Part shown: in pieces, positions 37,699-46,949 of the stretch
How positions within the stretch are numbered: position 1 is the first letter of the stretch
Layout: each line of letters begins with the position of its first letter
From: Alteromonas sp. LMIT006
Lineage (GTDB): Bacteria > Pseudomonadota > Gammaproteobacteria > Enterobacterales > Alteromonadaceae
Length of the DNA: 64,000 nt
Direction of reading: 5' to 3'
Assembly: GCF_024300645.1 (NCBI RefSeq)
Contig: NZ_CP101291.1
Coordinates: forward strand, 310,001-374,000
Made by a program: the position numbers and the translations under genes
The notes under the pieces: generated by a model
Told to the model about the DNA's origin: nothing
Database searches by the model: none
The model's input: only the letters and a program-made list of their open reading frames with translations

Positions 37699-39384
37699 TT
37701 AGTAACCGGCGGCGTGACCGTCTTTGCGAGTCTCAGATGCCCCATAGTACACTTTATTTTCGCTGTCATACATAATGGCTTGATAACCGCCGTATGCACC
37801 AACAATATCTCGTATGACATGGCCCCTTTTCATAAATTCTCGACGCGTTTCGGCGCTGATGTGAGATTCAAGTGAGACATAGCCGCCATCGGTCATTTTA
37901 TCACCAGTGACTGTGGAAGAGCCTGAGTGCAGGATTCGCGGTGCATCGCCTGCTTCTTGAATATTCATACCAAAATCCACAATGTTCATCACCACTTGTG
38001 CGTGCATTTGCGGCTGGGCGCCACCGCCCATAACGCCAAAGCTCATGTATGGCTTACCGTCTTTGGTAATGAATGCAGGAATAATGGTGGTAAATGGACG
38101 TTTTCCTGGCTCAAATGCATTGAAATGATCAGGGTTGAGGTCAAACATTTCGCCGCGATTTTGCAACACAAACCCCAAGCCCGGCGGGGTCATGCCTGAG
38201 CCCATGCCGCGGTAGTTACTTTGGATCAACGACACCATATTGCCGTCTTTATCCGCTACCGTCATATAAATCGTATCGCCCTCATTAAGCCCCGCATCCA
38301 CGCGTTTGGCGGCTTTATTTGGATTAATCAGCGCTTGTCTTTCAGCGGCGTAAGCTTTTGAAATCAGTTGTTCAACGGGGATATCGTTAAATTCTGGATC
38401 GGCGTACCACTTGGCACGGTCAGCAAACGCGAGTTTTTTGGCTTCAACAAAGGTATGCACATATTCTGGCGAACCAAACCCCATGCTCGCCACATCATAG
38501 CGTTCCATGATATTGAGGATTTGCAGTGCGGCAATACCTTGGCCATTGGGAGGTAATTCCCACACATCATAACCACGATAGTTTGAGGAGACGGGCTCGA
38601 TCCAGTTCCCCCTGTGCTGGGCGAGGTCTTCATAAGTCAAAAATCCGCCTTGCTCTTTCATGTATGCTGCGATGGTGCGTGCGATATCGCCTTTATAAAA
38701 GGCATCACGCCCACCTGTGGCAATTTTTTCATAGGTGCTGGCAAGAAACGGGTTTTTAAATATCTCGCCTTTTTTCGGCATCTCGCCATCTGGCATATAG
38801 GTTTCTTTAAAGCCCTCGTAACTGCCAATGCGTGCCACTGAGCGGTCCAAGTAATATGCGATAAGCTCAGATACTGGAAAGCCTTTTCGCGCGTATTCGA
38901 TAGAGGGTTCTAAGATTTGGGTCATCGGTTTTGAGCCAAACTTCTCATGCAGCATAAACCAGCCATCCACCGTACCTGGGACAGAGACCGGTAAAGGACC
39001 GAATTTGGGGATTTTATTAAACCCGTTTTCAACAAAGTATTCGCGGGTCAGAGACATCGGAGAGCGACCTGAGGCATTGAGTCCATGTAACCGTTGGCTC
39101 TTGGCATCCCAGACAATCGCAAACAAATCCCCACCAATGCCACAGCCAGTAGGTTCAACAAGGCCCAGCATAGCGTTGGCCGCGATGGCGGCATCAATGG
39201 CATTGCCACCACTTTTAAGAATATCCAGTGCGACTTGAGTGGCAAGAGGCTGACTAGTCGCGGCCATCCCGTGTTGCGCGATGACTTCAGAGCGCGAGGC
39301 AAAGGGCTTGCCGGTGACTCGGTCGTAGGCGTGGGCTGTAGTGACGTTTATTAGCAGAACTAAGCTGATTAAGTGTTTCATCAT
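37699..39384 (-). CDS. ggt: Gamma-glutamyltransferase (glutathione hydrolase)
   Basis: This 561-residue Ntn-hydrolase is exported (signal peptide at about residues 1-19, ending AHA) and matures by self-cleavage to cut gamma-glutamyl bonds such as that of glutathione. The nucleophile threonine is Thr371 in NEGDTIYMTVADKDGN, at the start of the small subunit. The substrate arginine lies in LNASGRSP (102-109), and the oxyanion region includes the usual Gly-Gly in FGVMGGGAQPQMHAQ. The wording DTIYMTV instead of TTHYSV places it in a GGT-like subgroup that often prefers hydrolysis. It precedes the DyP-type gene by 5 bases. Confidence 0.92.
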   Translation of the reverse strand: MMKHLISLVLLINVTTAHAYDRVTGKPFASRSEVIAQHGMAATSQPLATQVALDILKSGGNAIDAAIAANAMLGLVEPTGCGIGGDLFAIVWDAKSQRLHGLNASGRSPMSLTREYFVENGFNKIPKFGPLPVSVPGTVDGWFMLHEKFGSKPMTQILEPSIEYARKGFPVSELIAYYLDRSVARIGSYEGFKETYMPDGEMPKKGEIFKNPFLASTYEKIATGGRDAFYKGDIARTIAAYMKEQGGFLTYEDLAQHRGNWIEPVSSNYRGYDVWELPPNGQGIAALQILNIMERYDVASMGFGSPEYVHTFVEAKKLAFADRAKWYADPEFNDIPVEQLISKAYAAERQALINPNKAAKRVDAGLNEGDTIYMTVADKDGNMVSLIQSNYRGMGSGMTPPGLGFVLQNRGEMFDLNPDHFNAFEPGKRPFTTIIPAFITKDGKPYMSFGVMGGGAQPQMHAQVVMNIVDFGMNIQEAGDAPRILHSGSSTVTGDKMTDGGYVSLESHISAETRREFMKRGHVIRDIVGAYGGYQAIMYDSENKVYYGASETRKDGHAAGY

Positions 39385-39463
39385 GGGATGTTGGTTTTGT
39401 TATTGATGATGAATTAACTTTATCGGATTTTTGGTGGATTGGCCAATTTTTAACACCACCAAA

Positions 39464-39484
39464 GTATACACATCGAGTGTATAC
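39464..39484. promoter_or_regulatory. 8-base inverted repeat upstream of ggt
   Basis: GTATACAC and GTGTATAC are perfect mirror arms around ATCGA (39464-39484). The site lies between the S9 peptidase stop and the ggt start, on the upstream side of ggt. A second inverted repeat, TTTGGTGG/CCACCAAA, lies next to it (about 39429-39463). Neither has a T run, so an operator is more likely than a terminator for the first. Confidence 0.45.
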
Positions 39485-39508
39485 CTAGGGGATGGTGATT
39501 GTAAGAAC

Positions 39509-41560
39509 TCAATTTCGATACTTATCAAACCAACCAATAATATTTTCTATCTTCCCTACCATCCGCGACGGCCTAGACGCAATTCCATGCGACGCACCGG
39601 GTACCTTGACCAGCACAGTCTCCACTTTGCGTAATTTCAGGGCTTGATAGAACTGCTCGGTTTCTGACATTGGCGTACGCTTGTCATTCACACCTGTTAT
39701 TAATAGCGTCGGTGTTGTGACGTTGCCCACCAACGACAGCGGAGAACGTTGCCAATAGTGTTCGACTTCTTCCCAAGGCATGCCGGGAAACTGATGCGGA
39801 ATTTGATAGAGCCCACTATCGGCCGTTAGAACCTTTGATAGCCAGTTGATTACCGGTTTCGCAACGACAGCCGCTTTAAAGCGATCAGTTAAGCCAATGG
39901 CGTATGCGGTGGCAATGCCTCCGGCTGAACCTCCGGTGATAAATAGCTGATCTGGATCGACCAAGCCCTTATCAATTAAGGCATCAACACCTGACATATG
40001 ATCGGCAAAATCATATTTTGAGGAATATTTGTTTTGCAGTAACAGCGCAAAGCGTTCGCCGTAACCCGTACTGCCTCGATGATTGTTATAAAATACAATA
40101 TAACCTTCTGCTGCCATACGTTGTAGCTCTGCCGTAAACACCGGACCATAAGCCAAATGTGGGCCACCGTGGATTTCAATGATCATCGGGTATTTTTTGG
40201 TAGGGTCATAGTCTGGCGGTAAGATATACCAACCTTGAATTTCCTCGCCGTCTATGGACGATGTATAGGTAATTTCTTTGACTTCGCCAAAGGTTTTATG
40301 CCCGAAGATATCTTCATTCAGCGCCGTTAGCTGCTTTTCTGCACCGTCTTTTTTGACGAACAAATCCGCAGGTCGGTCAGTGCGTCCACGAGTGAACGCC
40401 ACCGTATCCCCCACAGCATAAAACGTCCCACTGGTGTAAGGGCGCCCGAGAGACACCCCGCCCATCCCTTGCAGTACAGCCGAATGCTCCCCATCCAGCG
40501 TCACATAATCGACTTGCGTAACGCCACGACGCATTTGCTGATAATACAATCCCTCATTGCCGCGCCAGTGATAATTGCTCACGATGTTATCCACATCGGC
40601 ACTCAACTTGCGGTCATTTGAGCCATCAATATTCATCACATGTAGATAGGTATTGCGATAGGCGAGTTTTTTGTTATCGCGCTTGCCATACGCAATCATC
40701 TCACCATTTGGCGAGACATTTGGGGCAAATTCGCGACCCGGTGCGGAGGTTATTTGGGTGATTTGACCGTCCATAGACACCGCATAAATATCGGATTCTG
40801 CTGGTTCATATTCCCAATTATCTGAACGATTGGCGGAGAAAAAAATCTGCTCACCGTCCGCAGCAAAACTCAAACTTCCACGGTGATGATAATTGCCCGA
40901 AGTGAGCTGGCGAGCGGTCCCACCCTCTGCTGGCACGATAAAGATATGGGTGTAAGCCGGGTCTAACACGCCTCTGCCATCGGCTTGATACCGTGCTTTA
41001 TCAATATATTGAAATGGCTGCGCCCACTTTGCGCCTTTGGGCTTGGCTGGCATTTTGATCCCGAACGGACGTTCGTTAGAGTCAACACTCATGGTAAATG
41101 CGAGCTGATTGCCATCTGGGGACCATGTCAGTGAGCTCGGTGAAGAGGCTAGATTACTGACAAGCGCAGTTCGACCACTGACCATATAACGCACATAAAT
41201 CTGTGGTTTGCCATCTTGTGTAGAGATATAGGCAAGGCGATCACCTGATGGAGACCAACGCGGCGAGTAATAGTTACGTGTTGATGATAACAATGGCTCA
41301 TGTGACTGACCTGCGACATCAGCAATCCAAATGCTTGAACGCGTGCTGTCCGTCATGATGTCATTAGAGCGACGGACATAGACGATGTGTCTTTGGTCTG
41401 GCGAAACCTGAGGAGATGTCGCAACTTCTAAATGAAAAATATCTTCGGCAGTAAACTTATGAATTGCACTTTGTTCTATAGCAAAAGTGGGTGAAGCGCT
41501 AAGTGATGTTACAGACAGTAAAAAGAATGTTGCACAGAGGCGAATATATCGAGAAGGCAT
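39509..41560 (-). CDS. S9 family (prolyl oligopeptidase-type) peptidase
   Basis: This 683-residue exported serine peptidase has a signal peptide (about residues 1-27), a WD40/PD40-like beta-propeller (about 40-400) and a C-terminal alpha/beta-hydrolase domain. The nucleophile is Ser545 in FITGGSAGGIATA, the acid lies in LITGVNDKRTP and the histidine in VPGASHGIASRPS. Length and order fit the acylaminoacyl-peptidase/dipeptidyl-peptidase group that trims oligopeptides in the periplasm. It lies 124 bases upstream of ggt in the same direction; together with ggt it suggests scavenging of extracellular or periplasmic peptides. Confidence 0.93.
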   Translation of the reverse strand: MPSRYIRLCATFFLLSVTSLSASPTFAIEQSAIHKFTAEDIFHLEVATSPQVSPDQRHIVYVRRSNDIMTDSTRSSIWIADVAGQSHEPLLSSTRNYYSPRWSPSGDRLAYISTQDGKPQIYVRYMVSGRTALVSNLASSPSSLTWSPDGNQLAFTMSVDSNERPFGIKMPAKPKGAKWAQPFQYIDKARYQADGRGVLDPAYTHIFIVPAEGGTARQLTSGNYHHRGSLSFAADGEQIFFSANRSDNWEYEPAESDIYAVSMDGQITQITSAPGREFAPNVSPNGEMIAYGKRDNKKLAYRNTYLHVMNIDGSNDRKLSADVDNIVSNYHWRGNEGLYYQQMRRGVTQVDYVTLDGEHSAVLQGMGGVSLGRPYTSGTFYAVGDTVAFTRGRTDRPADLFVKKDGAEKQLTALNEDIFGHKTFGEVKEITYTSSIDGEEIQGWYILPPDYDPTKKYPMIIEIHGGPHLAYGPVFTAELQRMAAEGYIVFYNNHRGSTGYGERFALLLQNKYSSKYDFADHMSGVDALIDKGLVDPDQLFITGGSAGGIATAYAIGLTDRFKAAVVAKPVINWLSKVLTADSGLYQIPHQFPGMPWEEVEHYWQRSPLSLVGNVTTPTLLITGVNDKRTPMSETEQFYQALKLRKVETVLVKVPGASHGIASRPSRMVGKIENIIGWFDKYRN

Positions 41561-41628
41561 GACCTAAGTCCTTATAATTCAGCTTTATGCCAATATTCAC
41601 ATGTCAAATGGAGTTTCTCAAGTTTTGG

Positions 41629-42294
41629 TTAAGATTTTTTTATAATGTCCTCGGAACTAAGTATGCCGTGTTTCAGTACGTATTGTGTTATATCAAAACT
41701 TGAATGAAAGCCGAATTTTTTGTAAAGGTTCAACCTGTGCGAATGCACGGTCTTAACTGATATATCCATGTCAATTGCAATTTTTTTAACGTGTTCACCT
41801 TTTGCCACTCTTAAAAAAACCTCTTTTTCTTTCGGGAATAAATTTTCATATATTTCAAGCTGCTCACTAGCTAAGTCAATCTTTCTGCTAATATCATCTG
41901 AAAAATACTGTTTGCCAAAAACGACATCTTCAATAGCATTTATGATGTTTTCTGAAGCTTCTCTTTTGTGAACAAAACCATCTACATTCATAAGCTTAGC
42001 TTCTTTCAAATATATCGTGTTTTCGTGCATACTAATGACAATTACCTTACACTTAAACCCCATCGACTTAACATGCTTTATCAACTCATACCCATTCTGT
42101 TCATTCGGTTGAAGGGATATATCTGTAATTAATACGTCGGTATTACACAAGACTTCGGCTTCTAGGACGTCTTCTACAGAACTAAACTGGTGAATTTTTA
42201 GCGGATTCAAACCTTTTTGAATAATATTTGCAAAGGCCTCCCTGACCATACAATGATCATCAACAATTGTTATTGACAATTTACTAAAGTCCAT
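41629..42294 (-). CDS. LuxR/NarL-type response regulator
   Basis: This 221-residue two-component regulator has a receiver domain (residues 5-125) with acidic pair VDD (11-13), phospho-acceptor Asp58 in VLITDISLQP and Lys in GFVHKREAS, then a LuxR-type helix-turn-helix with KIAIDMDISVKTVHSHRLNL (about 172-191). Its start overlaps the end of the histidine kinase gene by 11 bases, so the pair is translationally coupled. The pair is visibly more AT-rich than ggt or the PHA genes. Target genes are not apparent. Confidence 0.93.
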   Translation of the reverse strand: MDFSKLSITIVDDHCMVREAFANIIQKGLNPLKIHQFSSVEDVLEAEVLCNTDVLITDISLQPNEQNGYELIKHVKSMGFKCKVIVISMHENTIYLKEAKLMNVDGFVHKREASENIINAIEDVVFGKQYFSDDISRKIDLASEQLEIYENLFPKEKEVFLRVAKGEHVKKIAIDMDISVKTVHSHRLNLYKKFGFHSSFDITQYVLKHGILSSEDIIKKS

Positions 42295-43891
42295 CTTTCA
42301 AATCTCCACTTGTTGTCAAAGGTATTCTTATCGATATTGCAAATCCATCAGTATTAGTAATGATGCAAATGCCTCCGAGGGTTGTCACACGCTCATTGAT
42401 AATTTTTAAGCCAAACCCGCCTGAAGTGCCTATACTATCTTCTTGCGCGTTACCATTATCTTTGATATTTAGATGTAATATTTCGTTGGTTTGTATCAAC
42501 TCAATTTCAAACTTGTTTCCAGAGGAATGTTTGATCGCGTTATTTACAGCCTCTTGGCATATTCTAAAAATCGCAGTCTGCATAAAACTGTTTAGCTCAA
42601 CAGTCATATTGACCTTGGGTTTATATGAAATGTCACTTAGTTCTAATTTTTGAGCAAAATAATCGCCTTTGAGCGTTTCGATTAAACCAAAATTATCAAG
42701 AACACTTGGCCTTAACCAATGCATCAACTCATATATACTTGAATAGGTTAGGTTCAACTGCTCTTTGATTTTATCAATGTGCTTATCTTGATTATCATGT
42801 TTTTCCAGCATGTAAACAGAAGACTTAAGGACAATGATATTCTGACCAATTTCGTCGTGTAACTCACGTGATAAATACTGCCTTTCTTGTTCCTGAACAG
42901 ACAATATTTGTTCACTCAACTTGGTTAATTGTGAGGTCATCTGTTCTAAGTTTTTATTTTTATCCTCTAATGTTTTTTTCGCCTTAAGCATCCCGTATGT
43001 CATACGACGATGTTCTTGTAGTACCGCAAACGTAAAAAAACCCAGCAATAAATAACTCAGAATAAAGGGTAAATAAATCTGTAATAATTCACTAGTGGCA
43101 TTCGCCAGATAGATGAACAAAGCGGTAACCAGTAATAAAGAATAACTTAATGCCGCAATCGGCCCAAATCGTGATGCGATCAAGAAAAACGGTATGATTA
43201 TGGCGATTCTTATGAGGTACTCTAACTCAGGAGATATGTAGACAAGAACCGCACAGGTGAAAAAAATGACACCTATGGTTCCCTGGAGTCTGATTGTGGC
43301 TTTTTGAGTGATTCGATATTTATTCTCAGTGCACCATTTTATAACAAAGAGTATGAGCAGTGCATAAAACCCGACAATATACCCAGAGATTTGAATCGCG
43401 ACCAAGAATTCAACATATCTATCAACGGGAATAAAGGAAAAGAACCCACTTTTAAAATAAGCCGGTCCGGCCAAGTACACTAGGCGATAAACCATAGATA
43501 AAAACGTTATCCAAAATACCCCTCTGACAGTGAACCAATCATCCACCAATTTAAGATAGAACGCATAAATTATGGCGCCAGTAGAGAGTTCCATAGAATA
43601 ATAGAATAGGAAGGTTTTGACGGTATCAATTGAAATACCTGCGTCATTTGCGATATTGACGTGGTAATATGCATCCGAACCTATAATGCTGCAAAATAAG
43701 AAAACAGCCCACATTCTAAATGGTAAAACGAATAGCGTAGCGACTCTAAGAGCGTGTGGGAAATAAAAATTGACCAAGCCCTGATGGATTTCAAAGTATC
43801 CACTTAACCAAATAGCAACATAACCCGAAATAAACGCAAATATCCCCACATAACAATAATGTATGTTTTGACGTTCATCAAACAGACGCAT
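42284..43891 (-). CDS. MASE1-type sensor histidine kinase
   Basis: This 535-residue inner-membrane kinase has about eight membrane spans over residues 12-300 in a MASE1-like sensor, a coiled-coil linker (about 295-340), a HisKA_3 dimerisation domain with phospho-His345 in SRELHDEIGQN, and an HATPase_c domain with FRICQEAVNNAIKHS and the DNGNAQED/GGFGLKI nucleotide motifs. It is of the NarX/UhpB class and pairs with the LuxR-type regulator that overlaps its 3' end. The signal is unknown. It lies upstream of the S9 peptidase and downstream of amtB, separated from amtB by a strong terminator. Confidence 0.9.
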   Translation of the reverse strand: MRLFDERQNIHYCYVGIFAFISGYVAIWLSGYFEIHQGLVNFYFPHALRVATLFVLPFRMWAVFLFCSIIGSDAYYHVNIANDAGISIDTVKTFLFYYSMELSTGAIIYAFYLKLVDDWFTVRGVFWITFLSMVYRLVYLAGPAYFKSGFFSFIPVDRYVEFLVAIQISGYIVGFYALLILFVIKWCTENKYRITQKATIRLQGTIGVIFFTCAVLVYISPELEYLIRIAIIIPFFLIASRFGPIAALSYSLLLVTALFIYLANATSELLQIYLPFILSYLLLGFFTFAVLQEHRRMTYGMLKAKKTLEDKNKNLEQMTSQLTKLSEQILSVQEQERQYLSRELHDEIGQNIIVLKSSVYMLEKHDNQDKHIDKIKEQLNLTYSSIYELMHWLRPSVLDNFGLIETLKGDYFAQKLELSDISYKPKVNMTVELNSFMQTAIFRICQEAVNNAIKHSSGNKFEIELIQTNEILHLNIKDNGNAQEDSIGTSGGFGLKIINERVTTLGGICIITNTDGFAISIRIPLTTSGDLKDGL

Positions 43892-43979
43892 CGCGATTCC
43901 TAGGACTGCACTTCCTTTATTGCATATTACCCAAATTAAATTATTTTTACATTAGGAGTTATTCTTAAATTATTTAACG

Positions 43980-44003
43980 AAAAAGCCCCTCAAAAAGAGG
44001 GGC
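43980..44003 (-). terminator. Intrinsic terminator downstream of amtB
   Basis: On the reverse strand, GCCCCTC and GAGGGGC pair perfectly (7 base pairs, loop TTTTT), followed by TTTTTCG. It ends transcription of glnK-amtB before the histidine kinase gene. Confidence 0.9.
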
Positions 44004-44118
44004 AAGGACACACTTAGACCAAACTGGTTTGCTCATCCATGAGCTCGGGTTCCATTACAATGTTATGTTTCCTTGTTATCCCGTTCCTTCTTATTACTAT
44101 GAAAACGATTGTTGGTAA

Positions 44119-45357
44119 TTACTTTGATGTAGTGAAGTCTGGGTAAGCTTCCAAGCCACACTCAGCCACATCAACACCTTCGTATTCTTCTTCTTCGCTC
44201 ACACGGATACCCATAGTGTATTTGAGAGCGAACCATACCGCCAAGCTGGTTGCAAAGACCCAACCAAAGATGGTTAATGCACCGACGATTTGACCAAGGA
44301 ACGTCACTTCGCCGTTAGTGAATGGAACTAGTAATAGACCAAGAAGACCCACGACTCCGTGCACAGAGATTGCACCCACTGGATCATCGATTTTTAACTT
44401 ATCAAGCGTGATGATTGAGAATACCACTAACACACCACCAATGGCACCAAATAAGGTAGCAAGAGCAGGTGTCGGTGTAGAAGGCTCTGCGGTAATCGCA
44501 ACAAGGCCTGCCAACGCACCATTAAGCGCCATGGTTAAGTCTGCTTTACCAAATAAGATTCGAGCGACCAGTAACGCTGCCACAGCACCACCGGCAGCTG
44601 CCATGTTGGTGTTCATGAAGACCACTGCAACGGCATTAGCACTTTCAACTGTCGCGGTAGCCAAAACAGAACCACCGTTAAAGCCAAACCAACCCATCCA
44701 CAAGATGAAGGTACCTAATGTCGCAAGAGGCAAGTTACAACCTGGGATTGCGTTGACTTTACCGTCTTTGGTGTATTTGCCTTTACGAGCACCAAGCACT
44801 AACACGCCTGCTAGAGCTGCTGCAGCACCAGCCATGTGTACAATACCTGAGCCTGCAAAGTCTGAGAAACCCAATTCGCCAAGGTTATACATGCCAAATA
44901 CATCAGCGCCGTTCCACGTCCATGAACCTTCCATAGGATAAATAAATCCTGTCATGACCACGGTAAACGCTAAGAAGGCCCAGAGCTTCATACGCTCAGC
45001 AACCGCACCAGACACGATAGACATGGCAGTTGCCACGAATACGACCTGGAAGAAGAAGTCCGCAGATGGTGCATAAGTAGCAGGATCTTCTAACACGCCC
45101 GTTGCGCCATCGCCGACGATGCCGTCTAATAAGATGCCCGCGCTGCCATACATAATGTAGTAACCGCAAATCATATACATGATACAAGCGATCGCGTATA
45201 GCGAGATGTTTTTGGTGAGGATTTCAGTGGTGTTTTTGGCGCGTACAAGACCCGCTTCTAACATCGCAAAGCCTGCCGCCATCCACATGACGAATGCACC
45301 GCAGATCAAAAAATAGAACGTATCTAAGGCATAGCCTAATTCAAATGTTACTTCCAT
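44119..45357 (-). CDS. amtB: Ammonium transporter
   Basis: This 412-residue inner-membrane channel conducts ammonium/ammonia and contains 11 predicted spans. The twin pore histidines lie in GIVHMAGAAAALAG and ISVHGVVGLLGLL. The mature-like start FELGYALDTFYFLICGAFVMWMAAGFAMLEAGL matches the Amt family without the longer E. coli signal peptide. It follows glnK by 10 bases in the usual glnK-amtB operon, where GlnK blocks the channel when nitrogen is plentiful. A sigma-54-like promoter precedes glnK. Confidence 0.96.
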   Translation of the reverse strand: MEVTFELGYALDTFYFLICGAFVMWMAAGFAMLEAGLVRAKNTTEILTKNISLYAIACIMYMICGYYIMYGSAGILLDGIVGDGATGVLEDPATYAPSADFFFQVVFVATAMSIVSGAVAERMKLWAFLAFTVVMTGFIYPMEGSWTWNGADVFGMYNLGELGFSDFAGSGIVHMAGAAAALAGVLVLGARKGKYTKDGKVNAIPGCNLPLATLGTFILWMGWFGFNGGSVLATATVESANAVAVVFMNTNMAAAGGAVAALLVARILFGKADLTMALNGALAGLVAITAEPSTPTPALATLFGAIGGVLVVFSIITLDKLKIDDPVGAISVHGVVGLLGLLLVPFTNGEVTFLGQIVGALTIFGWVFATSLAVWFALKYTMGIRVSEEEEYEGVDVAECGLEAYPDFTTSK

Positions 45358-45367
45358 GACTATCTCC

Positions 45368-45730
<363 letters not shown>

Positions 45731-45746
45731 TTATCATAGTTAGTAT

Positions 45747-45762
45747 TCCAACATTTGTGCCA
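45747..45762 (-). promoter_or_regulatory. Sigma-54 (RpoN) -24/-12 promoter for glnK-amtB
   Basis: Read on the reverse strand, TGGCAC-N5-TTGG lies about 40 bases upstream of the glnK start. The -24 element is a perfect TGGCAC, the spacing is exact, and the -12 element reads TTGG instead of TTGC. This fits NtrC-controlled induction of glnK-amtB under nitrogen limitation. Confidence 0.72.
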
Positions 45763-45806
45763 ACTTTAAAAAACATTATATTTCAGTGGCTTAACTTTAT
45801 TTTCAC

Positions 45807-46898
45807 ATGGAATGCATGGTATTTATGCACCATATTTTTTCAATGAATTTTGATTTGCACTTTTTTGGTGCTCGATTTTGGTGCGTTCGCAATGACAACC
45901 AAACGTGGCGATTAATAAGTCACATTGAACCTTTTGCCTTTTCGTGTTTCTATACACGCATGCGCCAAGAACTTGCTGATTTTTCTATAATAAACACTGA
46001 TATATTGCCCGAACCATCTGGCCATAATGCTTCACGTATGCTCTTGAAACCCAAGGTATCATCAGTGGGCTGGTTCGTGTTGGGTTCGCTTGTCACTCAT
46101 CTCATTATCATGGCTGGGTTTGCACAACAACACTGGTCTGTCCCTGTCGATGTAAGGGGTGACCAACCTCGTATACAAGCACAACTGGTCGAAATCCCTT
46201 TACCTCCAAAGGTCTCCACCGAGCTCCCCAAAAAAAACGTCAATCCCGTGACATCCAAACCAATACCCGAACCAGTTATCGAGCCTGCGGTCAACAAAGC
46301 CATTGAACCCGAAATGGGTCAACCACAGGAAACGCTTGTCCCGCCACCTTCACCAACTTCACCAGAATCATTACCTGCAGAAACGTTCAGTACCGCTATG
46401 ACGCCCTATCCAGTAGTTGACGTACCGAAACTTGATTTTCGTACCCAAACACCCATCGTCCTGCAAGAATCGTTCAAAACGAATACTTTGTTATCTAGTA
46501 CCTCAATATTGCCTAAAGCGACCCGTGACTACTTGCAAAATAATCAAGCATCTGAATTTGCTGAGCTCAGCTTTAATGCATCCGGGCAGTATCAAATTGA
46601 TTTGATATCACCTGAATTATTCAAAGCGCCAGAGCCTCTGACCAAAGAAGCGCTTGCGATGAAAATCATTATGCAAAGTAAAATCGATATTGATTGCGCC
46701 AGTGCACTCAACCAAGCTTTGGTCATGAATAGCGCGTTCACGGTAGGAGCTTTATTATGTGAGGACAAAGGGGATGTGAATTCTTTTATCGAACAGCGTC
46801 TTGCTGAAAAACGCCCTCAACCGCCGGTTATTGGCAGTGCGAAATTAAAAGCGTTAGCGGCATCAGCTCCCACATCGCCCAAACAAACGCCAGGGTAG
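45807..46898 (+). CDS. Hypothetical proline-rich single-span membrane protein
   Basis: I do not recognise this 363-residue protein. A membrane span lies at about residues 86-106 (VGWFVLGSLVTHLIIMAGF), followed by a Pro/Glu-rich linker (about 128-205) like that of TonB or FtsN-type proteins and a C-terminal domain of about 140 residues with two cysteines (DCASALNQAL and ALLCEDKG). No TonB C-terminal motif is visible. The start is uncertain: ATG 45807, 45960 or 46038 are possible and none has a strong ribosome site; 46038 would put the span near the N-terminus. It faces mrcB tail to tail and is divergent from glnK. A role at the cell envelope is suggested only by topology. Confidence 0.6.
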   Translation: MECMVFMHHIFSMNFDLHFFGARFWCVRNDNQTWRLISHIEPFAFSCFYTRMRQELADFSIINTDILPEPSGHNASRMLLKPKVSSVGWFVLGSLVTHLIIMAGFAQQHWSVPVDVRGDQPRIQAQLVEIPLPPKVSTELPKKNVNPVTSKPIPEPVIEPAVNKAIEPEMGQPQETLVPPPSPTSPESLPAETFSTAMTPYPVVDVPKLDFRTQTPIVLQESFKTNTLLSSTSILPKATRDYLQNNQASEFAELSFNASGQYQIDLISPELFKAPEPLTKEALAMKIIMQSKIDIDCASALNQALVMNSAFTVGALLCEDKGDVNSFIEQRLAEKRPQPPVIGSAKLKALAASAPTSPKQTPG

Positions 46899-46949
46899 CT
46901 CACGATGAGTTGTCTACATCCAACGATTTCGGAGCAGTTTGACATCGAC

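Noticed and set aside
44318-44941. 207-residue forward frame inside amtB
   Set aside because: Long antisense frame caused by the codon bias of a hydrophobic Ala/Gly-rich protein; the amtB product is unambiguous.
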